From IMG/VR virus record IMGVR_UViG_3300044911_002386, positions 62,001 to 126,000 of that record: a stretch of 64,000 nt of DNA; one strand, written 5' to 3'. This DNA comes from a virus. Below the pieces are notes generated by a model that saw only the letters and a program-made list of their open reading frames with translations, ran no database searches and had not been told where the DNA came from. The translations under genes and the position numbers were made by a program. Below, one piece after another: positions 1 through 8,511 of this stretch; the stretch's first letter is position 1, and every line of letters begins with the position of its first letter.

Positions 1-89
1 GATCTTGGTGCCGAATATGGCGGCGTGACGTCGCCCAGAATGGACGGCATACCTTTTGGGCTATTCGTTTGCGGCATGTTTGGTTTCAT
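1..89 (-). CDS. Partial tail-region protein (N-terminus only)
   Basis: The reading frame starts with an ATG that overlaps the TGA stop of the preceding hub-like gene (ATGA overlap) and stays open to the window edge. About 29 residues are visible, beginning MKPNMPQTNSPKGMPS, rich in Pro, Ser and Gly. Too little is present to assign a family. The coupling suggests it belongs to the same tail/baseplate operon. Confidence 0.5.
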   Translation of the reverse strand, partial: MKPNMPQTNSPKGMPSILGDVTPPYSAPR

Positions 90-1753
90 GTGTATTTAAT
101 TTTTGAGGAGAGCGGGCCGCCGGCCCAGCGTTCATTGTATAACGGCGGCGTGTCGGACCCAGCGATTAAACGATCGTCGTTTTCAGCAGGTGAACGAATA
201 TGTGATACGGAAAACGCCGTACCTGCGTTTGCGTTTTCAGCGTTAATGGAGAACGAAACTTGCACGACAGTTGCTATCATGTCCGTGTTATCTGACAACT
301 GCGGCATGTTTTCTGTGGGTGCTTTAATTTTAATGACGCTGCCCGGAGCTATATCAAAGCGTAACTTGCCGGAAAACTCGCCGTAACGCTGCTGCAGTAA
401 TTCTGTTTTAAACCACTGTTCGGCAAACCTGTCTAACACCGGACTGTCTTTTATATTTTGCTGCAGTTCAGATTCTTTTTTTGCTTTTTCTGTAGCGTCG
501 GCACCTTTGCTGGCGTCGTTATTAGCGCCTAGCACGCTACCGCTTAACCCGGCCGTCCGAGATGTATTCGATATTTTGCTCATGATGTTGCCGAACCAAC
601 TCGGTGGTTCTTTTACAAGCACAGTGCCCGGCCGCGTTTTGCGGGCTTCATGTGACGGAAAAAGACCTGGCGGGTCGCAAAACGACGGCGGGCGATAATC
701 GTTCTGTACCGGCGTGCCGGCGACTAAACCAGAGCCAAAACTTGCAGGCCAGATAATGTCTATGCCGCCAAGTGTTTGACGGGTGTTGCCCATAAAATTA
801 GCGTAGCCGTACTCGTCAGCGTAAACGACTTTGTCGCCGTCGCGCCACTTTAACCCGCCGAAGACAGGCACGACTTGTGCAAAGTCAACTCCGGGCGACA
901 GTGCGAACAAAAATTGCGGTGCGTATTCGCCGGTAAGTTTGCTCCAAAAAGTTGAGTAACTAAACGCTTGCACGCCAACTTTTGTTAAAGCATCGTTGAC
1001 GGAATCTCTAATGAGATCTCCCGTAAGCCCGCCGGGGCCGTCAAGGTTTAAGCCAAGTTTTACTTTGTTCGGTGCGGAGCCAGGCATCTTCTCTAAGGCC
1101 GCTTTGATCTTTTTTTCATGCTCGGTGTCTACGCCTGTGGCGCACTTATTCGTGCCCCAACCAGCAATAACTGTTAGAACAGGCTTCAGCACATCGCCCC
1201 ACAGGTCGTTCGTGATATTTGAATACGTTATGATTTGATTGTCAGGATCAATTGCCGGGGCCATTACAAAGCCAGAGCCCTGTGCCTGGTTCGTCGCCGT
1301 GTAGTAGCCCGCGTTATCGGCTACGTTAAACGGCGCCCCGGGGAACCACTGCCCGTTTAACATCGAGCCTATGTTTAAGTCATCGAGCCAGTGCACTAGG
1401 TGCAGCGTGTAATTTGCATTATTGTTCGAACGCTGAAAACCAAACCCCGCATAGTATCCGTCAAACACCATGAACGTTTTTTCGCTCGGCATTTTTTCCT
1501 TGTAGCCATCGGTCGTGTCTACTTCTAAGTACACGGACACGCGAGCACGTGACTTTATTTTGCCCATAATTTTTGAGTGGGCACTGGCCTGCGCGTTCGT
1601 TGTAGCGTTAATACCGCAAGCCAAAATGAGTGCAGCTGTTGGAATCGTGTTTAACGCAAAGTTGCCGGATATGGCGACAATATCGTCTACACGCCCGATG
1701 TCTTCTATCATGGCGTAAAGTTTAAACTGCGAGAATACGTAATTGTCAGGCAT
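86..1753 (-). CDS. Putative tail hub / baseplate protein
   Basis: This 555-residue protein lies two genes beyond the tape measure and spike in the transcription direction, where contractile phages encode baseplate hub proteins. Its C-terminal third contains a beta-rich segment (KLRFDIAPGSVIKIKAP, then a hydrophobic strand and FSVSHIRS) that resembles the final beta-barrel of gp27/gpD-like hubs. A low-complexity Lys/Glu/Ser stretch precedes that domain. No enzyme motif is visible. It overlaps the upstream gene by 8 bp (ATGCCTGA), so it is probably translated by coupling. The hub call is an inference from position and fold pattern; another baseplate role is possible. Confidence 0.5.
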   Translation of the reverse strand: MPDNYVFSQFKLYAMIEDIGRVDDIVAISGNFALNTIPTAALILACGINATTNAQASAHSKIMGKIKSRARVSVYLEVDTTDGYKEKMPSEKTFMVFDGYYAGFGFQRSNNNANYTLHLVHWLDDLNIGSMLNGQWFPGAPFNVADNAGYYTATNQAQGSGFVMAPAIDPDNQIITYSNITNDLWGDVLKPVLTVIAGWGTNKCATGVDTEHEKKIKAALEKMPGSAPNKVKLGLNLDGPGGLTGDLIRDSVNDALTKVGVQAFSYSTFWSKLTGEYAPQFLFALSPGVDFAQVVPVFGGLKWRDGDKVVYADEYGYANFMGNTRQTLGGIDIIWPASFGSGLVAGTPVQNDYRPPSFCDPPGLFPSHEARKTRPGTVLVKEPPSWFGNIMSKISNTSRTAGLSGSVLGANNDASKGADATEKAKKESELQQNIKDSPVLDRFAEQWFKTELLQQRYGEFSGKLRFDIAPGSVIKIKAPTENMPQLSDNTDMIATVVQVSFSINAENANAGTAFSVSHIRSPAENDDRLIAGSDTPPLYNERWAGGPLSSKIKYT

Positions 1754-2735
1754 GTTTATTCTTCCGCAATTCTTCCGTACGATAGATCAGGGCCATGGTC
1801 AGGCCGGCGAGGCGATACACCGGCGAATTATGGTCGCGCCATAAATTTCTAAACGTGGCGTAGGGTTCTTCATCCCCCAGCCCAAATAAGCCCAACATAA
1901 TTGGCTCGCCGAGCAGTTCGATCGTCGGAATGCCGGTTGTAATAATTGGCGATGGGACAGCACGTACAGTGACAAACCACTGGGCGATAACTTCCGCGAT
2001 GGGCGGAGCCGTCAACGCAATAGTTGTCGACATCTGATCGGATATAAGGTTGCCGGCACTATCACCGTAGATTTCGTGCATTAAAAAGTTGCCGGCTTCG
2101 GTTACGATGCTTGCGTACAAATCGTTTTCAGACTGATTAGCGAAATCGAGCAATACTTTTAAACCTGTGTTTTCAAGCCGCATAACTTCGGACTCTGCGG
2201 CTGTACCAACGTCTGCCGTAATTGGGGCAGCAGTTGTGCTCAGTTCTTGGGCTGTTGCAATGAGCGGGAGGTCGGTAGAGAACGCCAGGGCTTGCATGGG
2301 CAACGTTGGCGTTTCTGTGCCCGCACTAATCATGTACTGAAACAGTGACCGACCTACGCTGTTGTCTGCCTGATAGTCGCCGATAATCGTAAGGCGCTGC
2401 GGCGGGCCGTTTAGTTGCGTAACGGTTACTGTTTTTTTTGACGTGTCATAAAAATCAACGACGCTTAACGGCCAGTACGTCATCCGGTTATCGAGTGCAT
2501 GTACGTAATCCGCTAACTCTGTCTGATGGACGTAACTCATCAACTCGCGCACGCGCAGATTGATAAAACGCGCGTCCGGATTACTGCCAAAGAGCACCCG
2601 GCGTAACAATTTTAGTTCGTTAGATAACCGTACCGGCACAAACTCCAGTGGCACATATTCTGCCCCTGTGTCGCGTGTAATGTGATTGTCTTTGTAGGCT
2701 TTGTTAAGTAAAAGCGTTCTTGCGTGATTAATCAT
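1746..2735 (-). CDS. Tail/baseplate protein of unknown function
   Basis: The protein has 329 residues. I chose the ATG of MINHARTLLLNKAY because it overlaps the TGA of the upstream gene (ATGA); a longer in-frame start 15 codons upstream has no support. The sequence is a mix of helix and strand with no recognisable catalytic motif, signal peptide or membrane segment. Its place between two tail-region genes suggests a baseplate or hub-associated component, but I do not recognise the family. Confidence 0.6.
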   Translation of the reverse strand: MINHARTLLLNKAYKDNHITRDTGAEYVPLEFVPVRLSNELKLLRRVLFGSNPDARFINLRVRELMSYVHQTELADYVHALDNRMTYWPLSVVDFYDTSKKTVTVTQLNGPPQRLTIIGDYQADNSVGRSLFQYMISAGTETPTLPMQALAFSTDLPLIATAQELSTTAAPITADVGTAAESEVMRLENTGLKVLLDFANQSENDLYASIVTEAGNFLMHEIYGDSAGNLISDQMSTTIALTAPPIAEVIAQWFVTVRAVPSPIITTGIPTIELLGEPIMLGLFGLGDEEPYATFRNLWRDHNSPVYRLAGLTMALIYRTEELRKNKHA

Positions 2736-3232
2736 TTTGTTGTGTCTTGTGGCGGGATGACATGAAACCGCAGCGACCACTGCCCAATCGGCACACCGCT
2801 ATTGGCCGCGGTAACCTCTAAGCGCATTCCGGTAAGAAACGCCTGAAACGAGCCGCAATTGCTCGCGCCAATTTTAACTGCTTTTTTTAATTTGGACTGT
2901 TTCTTTTCAGCGTATAACTCGTACAGGTTGCAAATTGTCGGCGGCTTTGTACCCGCCGCAGCCGGACCGCATGGTGCTGCGGCAAAAGAAATACCAGACA
3001 CGGTAATCTCGCCGATGCGGTCACCAAACGAATAAAAATACACAAAGCGATCAAGGGCGTGAAGGAACTGATAGTTGCCCTGCATTTCATGCACAAAGCC
3101 GGTCACAGGTAAGGATATAGCGGCGCCGTCAATTGTTACGTTAAAAGTTCCGCCGCCGGTGCCGCCAGAACCTTCGCACAGGTTGACGCGCACAACTGCG
3201 CCTTCGCATGGTGTAAATACAGAGGTTGCCAT
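2732..3232 (-). CDS. Cysteine-containing tail-region protein, unknown
   Basis: A 166-residue protein directly downstream of the tape measure gene. It is beta-rich and has several cysteines, with a Gly-rich N-terminal turn (EGSGGTGGG). There is no signal peptide or transmembrane segment. In contractile phages this slot often encodes a small tail-tube initiator or baseplate protein (LysM- or gp53-like), but I do not see a LysM repeat. Its stop overlaps the start of the next gene, so it is part of the tail operon. Confidence 0.6.
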   Translation of the reverse strand: MATSVFTPCEGAVVRVNLCEGSGGTGGGTFNVTIDGAAISLPVTGFVHEMQGNYQFLHALDRFVYFYSFGDRIGEITVSGISFAAAPCGPAAAGTKPPTICNLYELYAEKKQSKLKKAVKIGASNCGSFQAFLTGMRLEVTAANSGVPIGQWSLRFHVIPPQDTTK

Positions 3233-3242
3233 TTTCGACTCG

Positions 3243-6200
3243 TCAGGTTTTTGCGATTGTTATACCGCCAGGGTTGGTTTGCATTTGAGGCATGGTGGCT
3301 GTCAGGATTGCCCAGTCGAGCCCTACGATATTTAAGCGCCCTGTAATTTGGGTTGTGCCGCCGTCTTTACCTGCCGGTGTCGGGGCTGGTGGTGGCGTAG
3401 CCGCAACATTTGTTCCCGCAGTTTTTGCCTGGGCCACTTGTGCCGCGGAGTCTTGCACTCCTGGCTGCTCACCCGCTGTGGGTTTTTGTGCTTTAATGAC
3501 AGCAATTAGCTCGGTGAACGATTTGTTAAGTTCGCCGGCGGTCGTGGCCAGCAACTTGAACGACTCGTCAGTTGCCGCCGCAGTGTCTGCGGTTTTTTTC
3601 GTGCCGGCCTTATCGTCGACTTGTTCGCCCGTCGGCTGCCCGCTCGCCTCGCGGGCCTCTTTAACTTCCCGCTGCCGCGCGGTGTAATCTAGTACTTCTT
3701 TTTTCTTGTCGTCGCTTAAACCTAACGTGTCTAACTGCTTCAAGAACGCGTCAGAGTGTTTGCCGTCTGCACCTTTCTCTAAACTAGCGGTTACTAACTG
3801 TTCTAGTTTTTCGCCTTTTAGCGTGCCACCGGTAGCGTCTTCTAATACAGCTGCCGTGCCGCGTCGCTGATCTTCGACGGTCGCACCGATAATGCCCGCG
3901 GCCTTACGATCTTCGCGATCTGCTTTTCGGCGATTCTCCGCGATCTCGGCCTCTGTTTTACCGCGGCCTTTGCCCACCTCTGTCTCGGCGGCACTGCGCA
4001 TCTGCCCGACGGTATACTGCCCCTTATCGAGCAGATCTTGTTCACGTAAGCCGACTTCTTTAGACAGGTCAACGCCGGACGCCGACAACTCTTGTATCAT
4101 CTCGTCGTTTGTACGGCCGGTACGATCGCTGAATTTTCTTGAATAGACGGCTTTTAATTTAGCGTCGTCCATGCCTTTTAATGCTTCGGCACGTTTTGCT
4201 GATAGTTCCTGTTCGGTCACCAGCCCGTCGGCTTTCTCAAACCGCTTATCGCGGCGAGCGGCGATTGCACGGAGTTCTTCAGCCGCCGCGGCGCTTTCTT
4301 TTTTGTCGCCTGACCGGGTCTTCTGTTCGAGATCGTCTAGGTGCCGAGTGGTGACAAGGTGTTGATTTCCCGCGTCCCGCGAGGCGTTTAACTGCGGCAT
4401 CAGTTGGTCGGCCAGCGTCTCCCTAAACTTTTGATCGGGGATTATGCCAGCCAACTCTTTAATCAGGTTTTCTTTCGTAACGGCTTCGCCAGTCATACCG
4501 GTCTCAGCCAGATAATCCGACAGTCGGCCGAGCGGTGAACTATCTAATCCAAAGCCAAGCTTATATCGGCGATCGGCTTCTTCTTTTCGGGCTGTCTGTG
4601 CGTTGGCAAATTGTGCTTGCTGATCCTTGCTAAAAAGTTGATATGTGGCCACAGTGCCGCGGCCAGTTAACTGCTCAGACGAGGTGTTGAAACCCGCCAG
4701 CCGTGACTGCAGTGTTTGGTCGCGGCGATTTGGGTCATCGCCCAAGATTCCACGCACCGCGAACTCTGCTTGTTTGTTGGCTTCTGCACGGGCAGCGTCA
4801 TCGATCGTAATGCCTTGGCGCTCGGCGTCTGCGATTAATGCTGCCGCAAACTCATCTTTGATTGTCTTATTGATGTGATCGACGCGCTCTTTTTCGTCCA
4901 TGTGTGCGGTGTCAAGTGCTATCTCCGCAAACTTAGTGGCGATAACATTACGACCACGCACTGCCGCAGCGTCGCGACCATCGAGTTTATTGTCCGGGTC
5001 TTTGATATTGTCGAGGCCCTGTGCCAAGAATCCGCCAAACGCGTTACCACCCACACGCTCTAAATATTCTTGCCGCATGGTTCGCATGGCAGCACCCGAC
5101 TGGCTGTACTCCATGGTGGCCGAGTCAGCATGTAACGTCATGAACTCTTGATGCGTCATGCCGCCGGTTGCCGCAATACGCGACGCCTCTCGGAAGCCGC
5201 CGGTGCCAAGTTGCTCGTAAATATTGCCGGTTTTTACAACGTTACCGCTAGCGTCTTTAACTTCGTAGTTACCGTCGCCGCCTTCCTTGAGCGAATTAAC
5301 AGCTGCTTCCAATTCTGTGCCGGCATACTTGCTCGGATCTAACTCGTACGCACGGACCAATGCGGCGACAGACTTGGCGTTTGACGAGCCTTCGCCGCGG
5401 GCGGCCAACATGCCCGCCTGCTGTAACGCCTCTTCTTGGCTCATTGCGCCGTAGCGTTCAATAGATAATGCACCGCTCTGTCGCATTGACTGCACCATAG
5501 TTAGTGCTTCATTGACGGCATTCATTTTTGACGGGCCGGACAATCCAAGTGTGTCGCCGTACGCGCCCACAGATGCGGAGAAGCCTGCCAACTGGTCAAA
5601 GCCCATGCCGATCTCTTTAGCTGTCCCGCGCATCTCACGCATAATGCCAGCAACTCTTCCCGCGCCGACTTGGTGCATCGAGCCATGGCTTAAGTGATCG
5701 AGAGCCGCAAGCAGGGCGGGCACGGGAGCGTTTGGATTACCGCTGTCTCCGAAAATCTCTCTAATCGCGGCTAATGCTTCTGTGTGCTTTTTGACCGCAT
5801 TACCCGCTTTACTTGCGTCGACCTGGTTAGCGACGACGTCCATGCCTTCAAGTTGCAGTAAATCTTCAGGGTTCGCCGTGCCGACAGCGCCCTTTAACTG
5901 CGACATATTAAATCGCAGTTGACCTTTGAAGTCTTCCGTGTTGTCATCAAGCACTTTATTTTGTTTAACGATATCTGTGCCTGCGGCTCTGAACGCGGCA
6001 CCGGCGTCTGAATTACGGCCACCGCCTTCTGTTAAATAGTGTCGCCCATATTCTTTGGCGAGCCTGGTAAGCGTCTCGTCATCCATATTTTGATCGGCCA
6101 GCACTTTGACGCGCTCAGCCGGCGACAAGGCGCCGATGCTTTGCGGTAACAAACCTTTTTGAAATAAGTTCTCAGTGACTGTTGCCGCCTGTGACGCGGA

Positions 6201-7115
6201 GAAGCCGTGCATGCTATCAAGCCCGGCACGCTTTGCTTTTCGCTCCATACCGCCGAACGTCACCTCGTCTGCCGAAAGAACGTTGGCGTCATTTACAGCA
6301 CGATCAAATTTTGTAAGGGCTGCCGCTTTATCGGTTACTGTTGTCGCGGTGCCGCTTGGCTGATATCGCTTATACAGATCATTTACGCGGTCTTCTCCCT
6401 GATCGATAAGACGCTGGCTTACTTCGTCGTCGCGTACAATTCTTGAACTCTCAGCACGAGCGGCTTTTTGTAACGCTGCAGTCTGAGTTGGATCACCTGC
6501 CCGAGCATCGGCCACCATTTTTTCTACGTCCCCGGCAGGTTCGTACATAGTCGCGTACATACCGCGGGAAAAAGACTCTAGCGACCGGGCACTCATTTTT
6601 TTCGCGCCAGTAAGTGCGTCAGGCCGGTAATACCCAATACGGTTCGCGGCAGCGGCCATAGCCATGGGGTCGCCGGCACTGCCGAACATAATTTGCTCAA
6701 GATTCTCAGGGCCGACCATCATGCCCACCAGACCTTTAACTGTGGGGTCGTTTAACATTTGGGCCATGTTTAAAGCCTGGCCTCGATTTAAATCAGAGGC
6801 CGGCTTGTCAGTAACCATGCCGCGGGTGCCTAATAGCACATTGGCAAACCGCTGGTCACCTGCGGCGTTTGTTCTGTATAAATTTTGCTGGCTGCGGTTA
6901 AAGTACTCCCGCATTATGAACTGGTCGGCTTTGGCCTGCCCGGGGAACTGATGCGGCAAAAAATTGGTGGGGCCAGCAAATTGCTGCAAATAACTCGTCA
7001 TTAACGGGCCCGCAATAGCACCAAAGCCAGACGGGTTAAAACCCATGCTCATAGCCGGGTTGTAGGGTGCGGCGTATGTCCACGGCACGGGGCCGGGTGC
7101 TTGGAACCCATTCAT
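3243..7115 (-). CDS. Tape measure protein (probable)
   Basis: This 1290-residue protein is the longest helical ORF in the tail block. It is rich in Ala, Gln, Glu, Lys and Asp, with long predicted coiled-coil stretches (roughly residues 180-480 and 780-1130) and a Gly/Met/Pro-rich hydrophobic N-terminus. It lies just downstream of the overlapping chaperone frames, the standard position of the tape measure gene. With the usual 0.15 nm per residue rule, the tail would be about 190 nm long. I see no lytic transglycosylase motif. Its start overlaps the stop of the preceding frame (ATGA). Confidence 0.72.
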   Translation of the reverse strand: MNGFQAPGPVPWTYAAPYNPAMSMGFNPSGFGAIAGPLMTSYLQQFAGPTNFLPHQFPGQAKADQFIMREYFNRSQQNLYRTNAAGDQRFANVLLGTRGMVTDKPASDLNRGQALNMAQMLNDPTVKGLVGMMVGPENLEQIMFGSAGDPMAMAAAANRIGYYRPDALTGAKKMSARSLESFSRGMYATMYEPAGDVEKMVADARAGDPTQTAALQKAARAESSRIVRDDEVSQRLIDQGEDRVNDLYKRYQPSGTATTVTDKAAALTKFDRAVNDANVLSADEVTFGGMERKAKRAGLDSMHGFSASQAATVTENLFQKGLLPQSIGALSPAERVKVLADQNMDDETLTRLAKEYGRHYLTEGGGRNSDAGAAFRAAGTDIVKQNKVLDDNTEDFKGQLRFNMSQLKGAVGTANPEDLLQLEGMDVVANQVDASKAGNAVKKHTEALAAIREIFGDSGNPNAPVPALLAALDHLSHGSMHQVGAGRVAGIMREMRGTAKEIGMGFDQLAGFSASVGAYGDTLGLSGPSKMNAVNEALTMVQSMRQSGALSIERYGAMSQEEALQQAGMLAARGEGSSNAKSVAALVRAYELDPSKYAGTELEAAVNSLKEGGDGNYEVKDASGNVVKTGNIYEQLGTGGFREASRIAATGGMTHQEFMTLHADSATMEYSQSGAAMRTMRQEYLERVGGNAFGGFLAQGLDNIKDPDNKLDGRDAAAVRGRNVIATKFAEIALDTAHMDEKERVDHINKTIKDEFAAALIADAERQGITIDDAARAEANKQAEFAVRGILGDDPNRRDQTLQSRLAGFNTSSEQLTGRGTVATYQLFSKDQQAQFANAQTARKEEADRRYKLGFGLDSSPLGRLSDYLAETGMTGEAVTKENLIKELAGIIPDQKFRETLADQLMPQLNASRDAGNQHLVTTRHLDDLEQKTRSGDKKESAAAAEELRAIAARRDKRFEKADGLVTEQELSAKRAEALKGMDDAKLKAVYSRKFSDRTGRTNDEMIQELSASGVDLSKEVGLREQDLLDKGQYTVGQMRSAAETEVGKGRGKTEAEIAENRRKADREDRKAAGIIGATVEDQRRGTAAVLEDATGGTLKGEKLEQLVTASLEKGADGKHSDAFLKQLDTLGLSDDKKKEVLDYTARQREVKEAREASGQPTGEQVDDKAGTKKTADTAAATDESFKLLATTAGELNKSFTELIAVIKAQKPTAGEQPGVQDSAAQVAQAKTAGTNVAATPPPAPTPAGKDGGTTQITGRLNIVGLDWAILTATMPQMQTNPGGITIAKT

Positions 7116-7507
7116 TTTTGTTCGTCTCCGCCGCCAAATTCGCGCTTATATTGCTCTACAAGTTTCTGCGTTTCTGCATCTAACATTGTATCGTTTTGAA
7201 GCAGTTGTTTAGGCTCAGTCTTTTCGACCCACGGCAAAATTAACTCCTGCAGGCGGTCGAGGGCCTCGTTCGCCTGGCTTTTTACGGAGTCAAAGCTTTC
7301 TGGCGTGAGCCGGCCGTGCGATATGTACGCCAGCCACTGCTGGTGTATCGCCGTGTGGATCTGCAGATCCTCTTGGCGCTGTATTTCACGCAGCACCAGG
7401 TTTTGCTTTAACCGCCAGTTTCTGTCCGTGGGATCGGCTCGGGAGTAGTCAATTGCCCCCGATACTGCAGCCCGCACCATGTAGGCTGCTATTCGATCCC
7501 GGTCCAA
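7112..7507 (-). CDS. Tail assembly chaperone, downstream (frameshift) frame
   Basis: A 131-codon, charged, helical frame that overlaps the end of the upstream chaperone gene by 19 bp and sits directly before the tape measure gene. The only early start is TTG without a Shine-Dalgarno sequence, and the first ATG (codon 10) also lacks one. The frame is -1 relative to the upstream gene, and a run of five T lies at the junction, where a Phe tRNA on TTT can slip back to TTT. This matches the gpG/gpGT type of arrangement, so it is more likely translated as a -1 extension than on its own. Independent initiation is the alternative. Confidence 0.6.
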   Translation of the reverse strand: MDRDRIAAYMVRAAVSGAIDYSRADPTDRNWRLKQNLVLREIQRQEDLQIHTAIHQQWLAYISHGRLTPESFDSVKSQANEALDRLQELILPWVEKTEPKQLLQNDTMLDAETQKLVEQYKREFGGGDEQK

Positions 7508-8496
7508 AAACTTGGTTCTAACGCCATGGCTTCAAGTGCCTCAACAAGCCGCTGAAATTGTCGGAGGTGCGTTCCGACAAGCCGCTTGGTGACTTCTTGT
7601 GCCAATACTTTTGTATTTACGTAATCCAGCGTTGCTACTAATGGTGTCGCCAGCGGGTTGTCCTTGTCAGGCGTAAACGGCATTTCAGCCATCTCCGGCA
7701 CGACCGAGATTAATTTGCCGTCTTTATCGGCAAGGCTCTCTACGGAACAAGCCAGCCGGTAGTCCATCATCTGCGCGAACCACTCCGCCTCAGAGTTAAC
7801 AACCCCCTGCTGCTGGTCGATAATTAACTGCTTATAAATGGCTTTGGTTTCTTCTGTCAGAAGTGCCCGTAGCGTCACCCTGAGTTTCCCGCCAAAGAGC
7901 TCAAAAGTTCGTTTAAATCGCGTGTTGCCCAGCAGGCAAGCCACAAAATCTTCTTTGTCCCTGTCGGTAGCGTTTACGTCATACTTCTGTCGCATGTCCC
8001 AGCCACAGCGCGGGCAAAACGGCATAAAGGCCATTGCCGGCATCAGGGCCTCGTCCACTGAATCGGGCACTACAGGTGCCTCTGGCTGCGGTGCGGGCTT
8101 TGGTGCCGGGGCTGCCTCTGCTGCTGGAGTGGAAGCCATCGTCGCCCGGTCATCTACGATTTGCGGGCCTAAAATTTGTTCAACGGCCGCGGCGACATTC
8201 GGCGCCATACCCTCGGTTACGCTTTGTAGTTCTTTCTGTCGCGCCTGCCGTGCCTTTTCTTTGTCGCCAATGACGCGGGCTTCGGCGAGCATCGCGTTCA
8301 CCTGTGCGACGGCCTCGGCAGGCATTTTTTCAGCGTCTATCAACACGTCAGTGCGCGAGGACGCTGGAATCGTTTCTTTAGTTTTCAACAGAAAATCGCC
8401 AAGCGTCGCCGGGATTGGATCGCCGTCTTTCCAATTAAACTGCAGCAGCGTTTTTTTTGTGAAATCCGACAGGTACGGGTTTTCAACCAGTTCCAT
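7489..8496 (-). CDS. Putative tail assembly chaperone, upstream frame
   Basis: The protein has 335 residues. The N-terminal part is helical, followed by a Pro/Ala linker (about residues 120-145), a CPRCGW half zinc-ribbon near residue 160, and a helical domain with FKRTFELFGGKLRVTLRAL. That last domain resembles the tail assembly chaperone/baseplate assembly proteins that precede the tape measure in T4-like and Mu-like phages. It ends with a short overlap into the next frame. The start has a GAGGAG-type ribosome binding site. Function rests mainly on position and the domain pattern. Confidence 0.6.
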   Translation of the reverse strand: MELVENPYLSDFTKKTLLQFNWKDGDPIPATLGDFLLKTKETIPASSRTDVLIDAEKMPAEAVAQVNAMLAEARVIGDKEKARQARQKELQSVTEGMAPNVAAAVEQILGPQIVDDRATMASTPAAEAAPAPKPAPQPEAPVVPDSVDEALMPAMAFMPFCPRCGWDMRQKYDVNATDRDKEDFVACLLGNTRFKRTFELFGGKLRVTLRALLTEETKAIYKQLIIDQQQGVVNSEAEWFAQMMDYRLACSVESLADKDGKLISVVPEMAEMPFTPDKDNPLATPLVATLDYVNTKVLAQEVTKRLVGTHLRQFQRLVEALEAMALEPSFWTGIE

Positions 8497-8511
8497 GTTT
8501 GCTCCTCGTTA

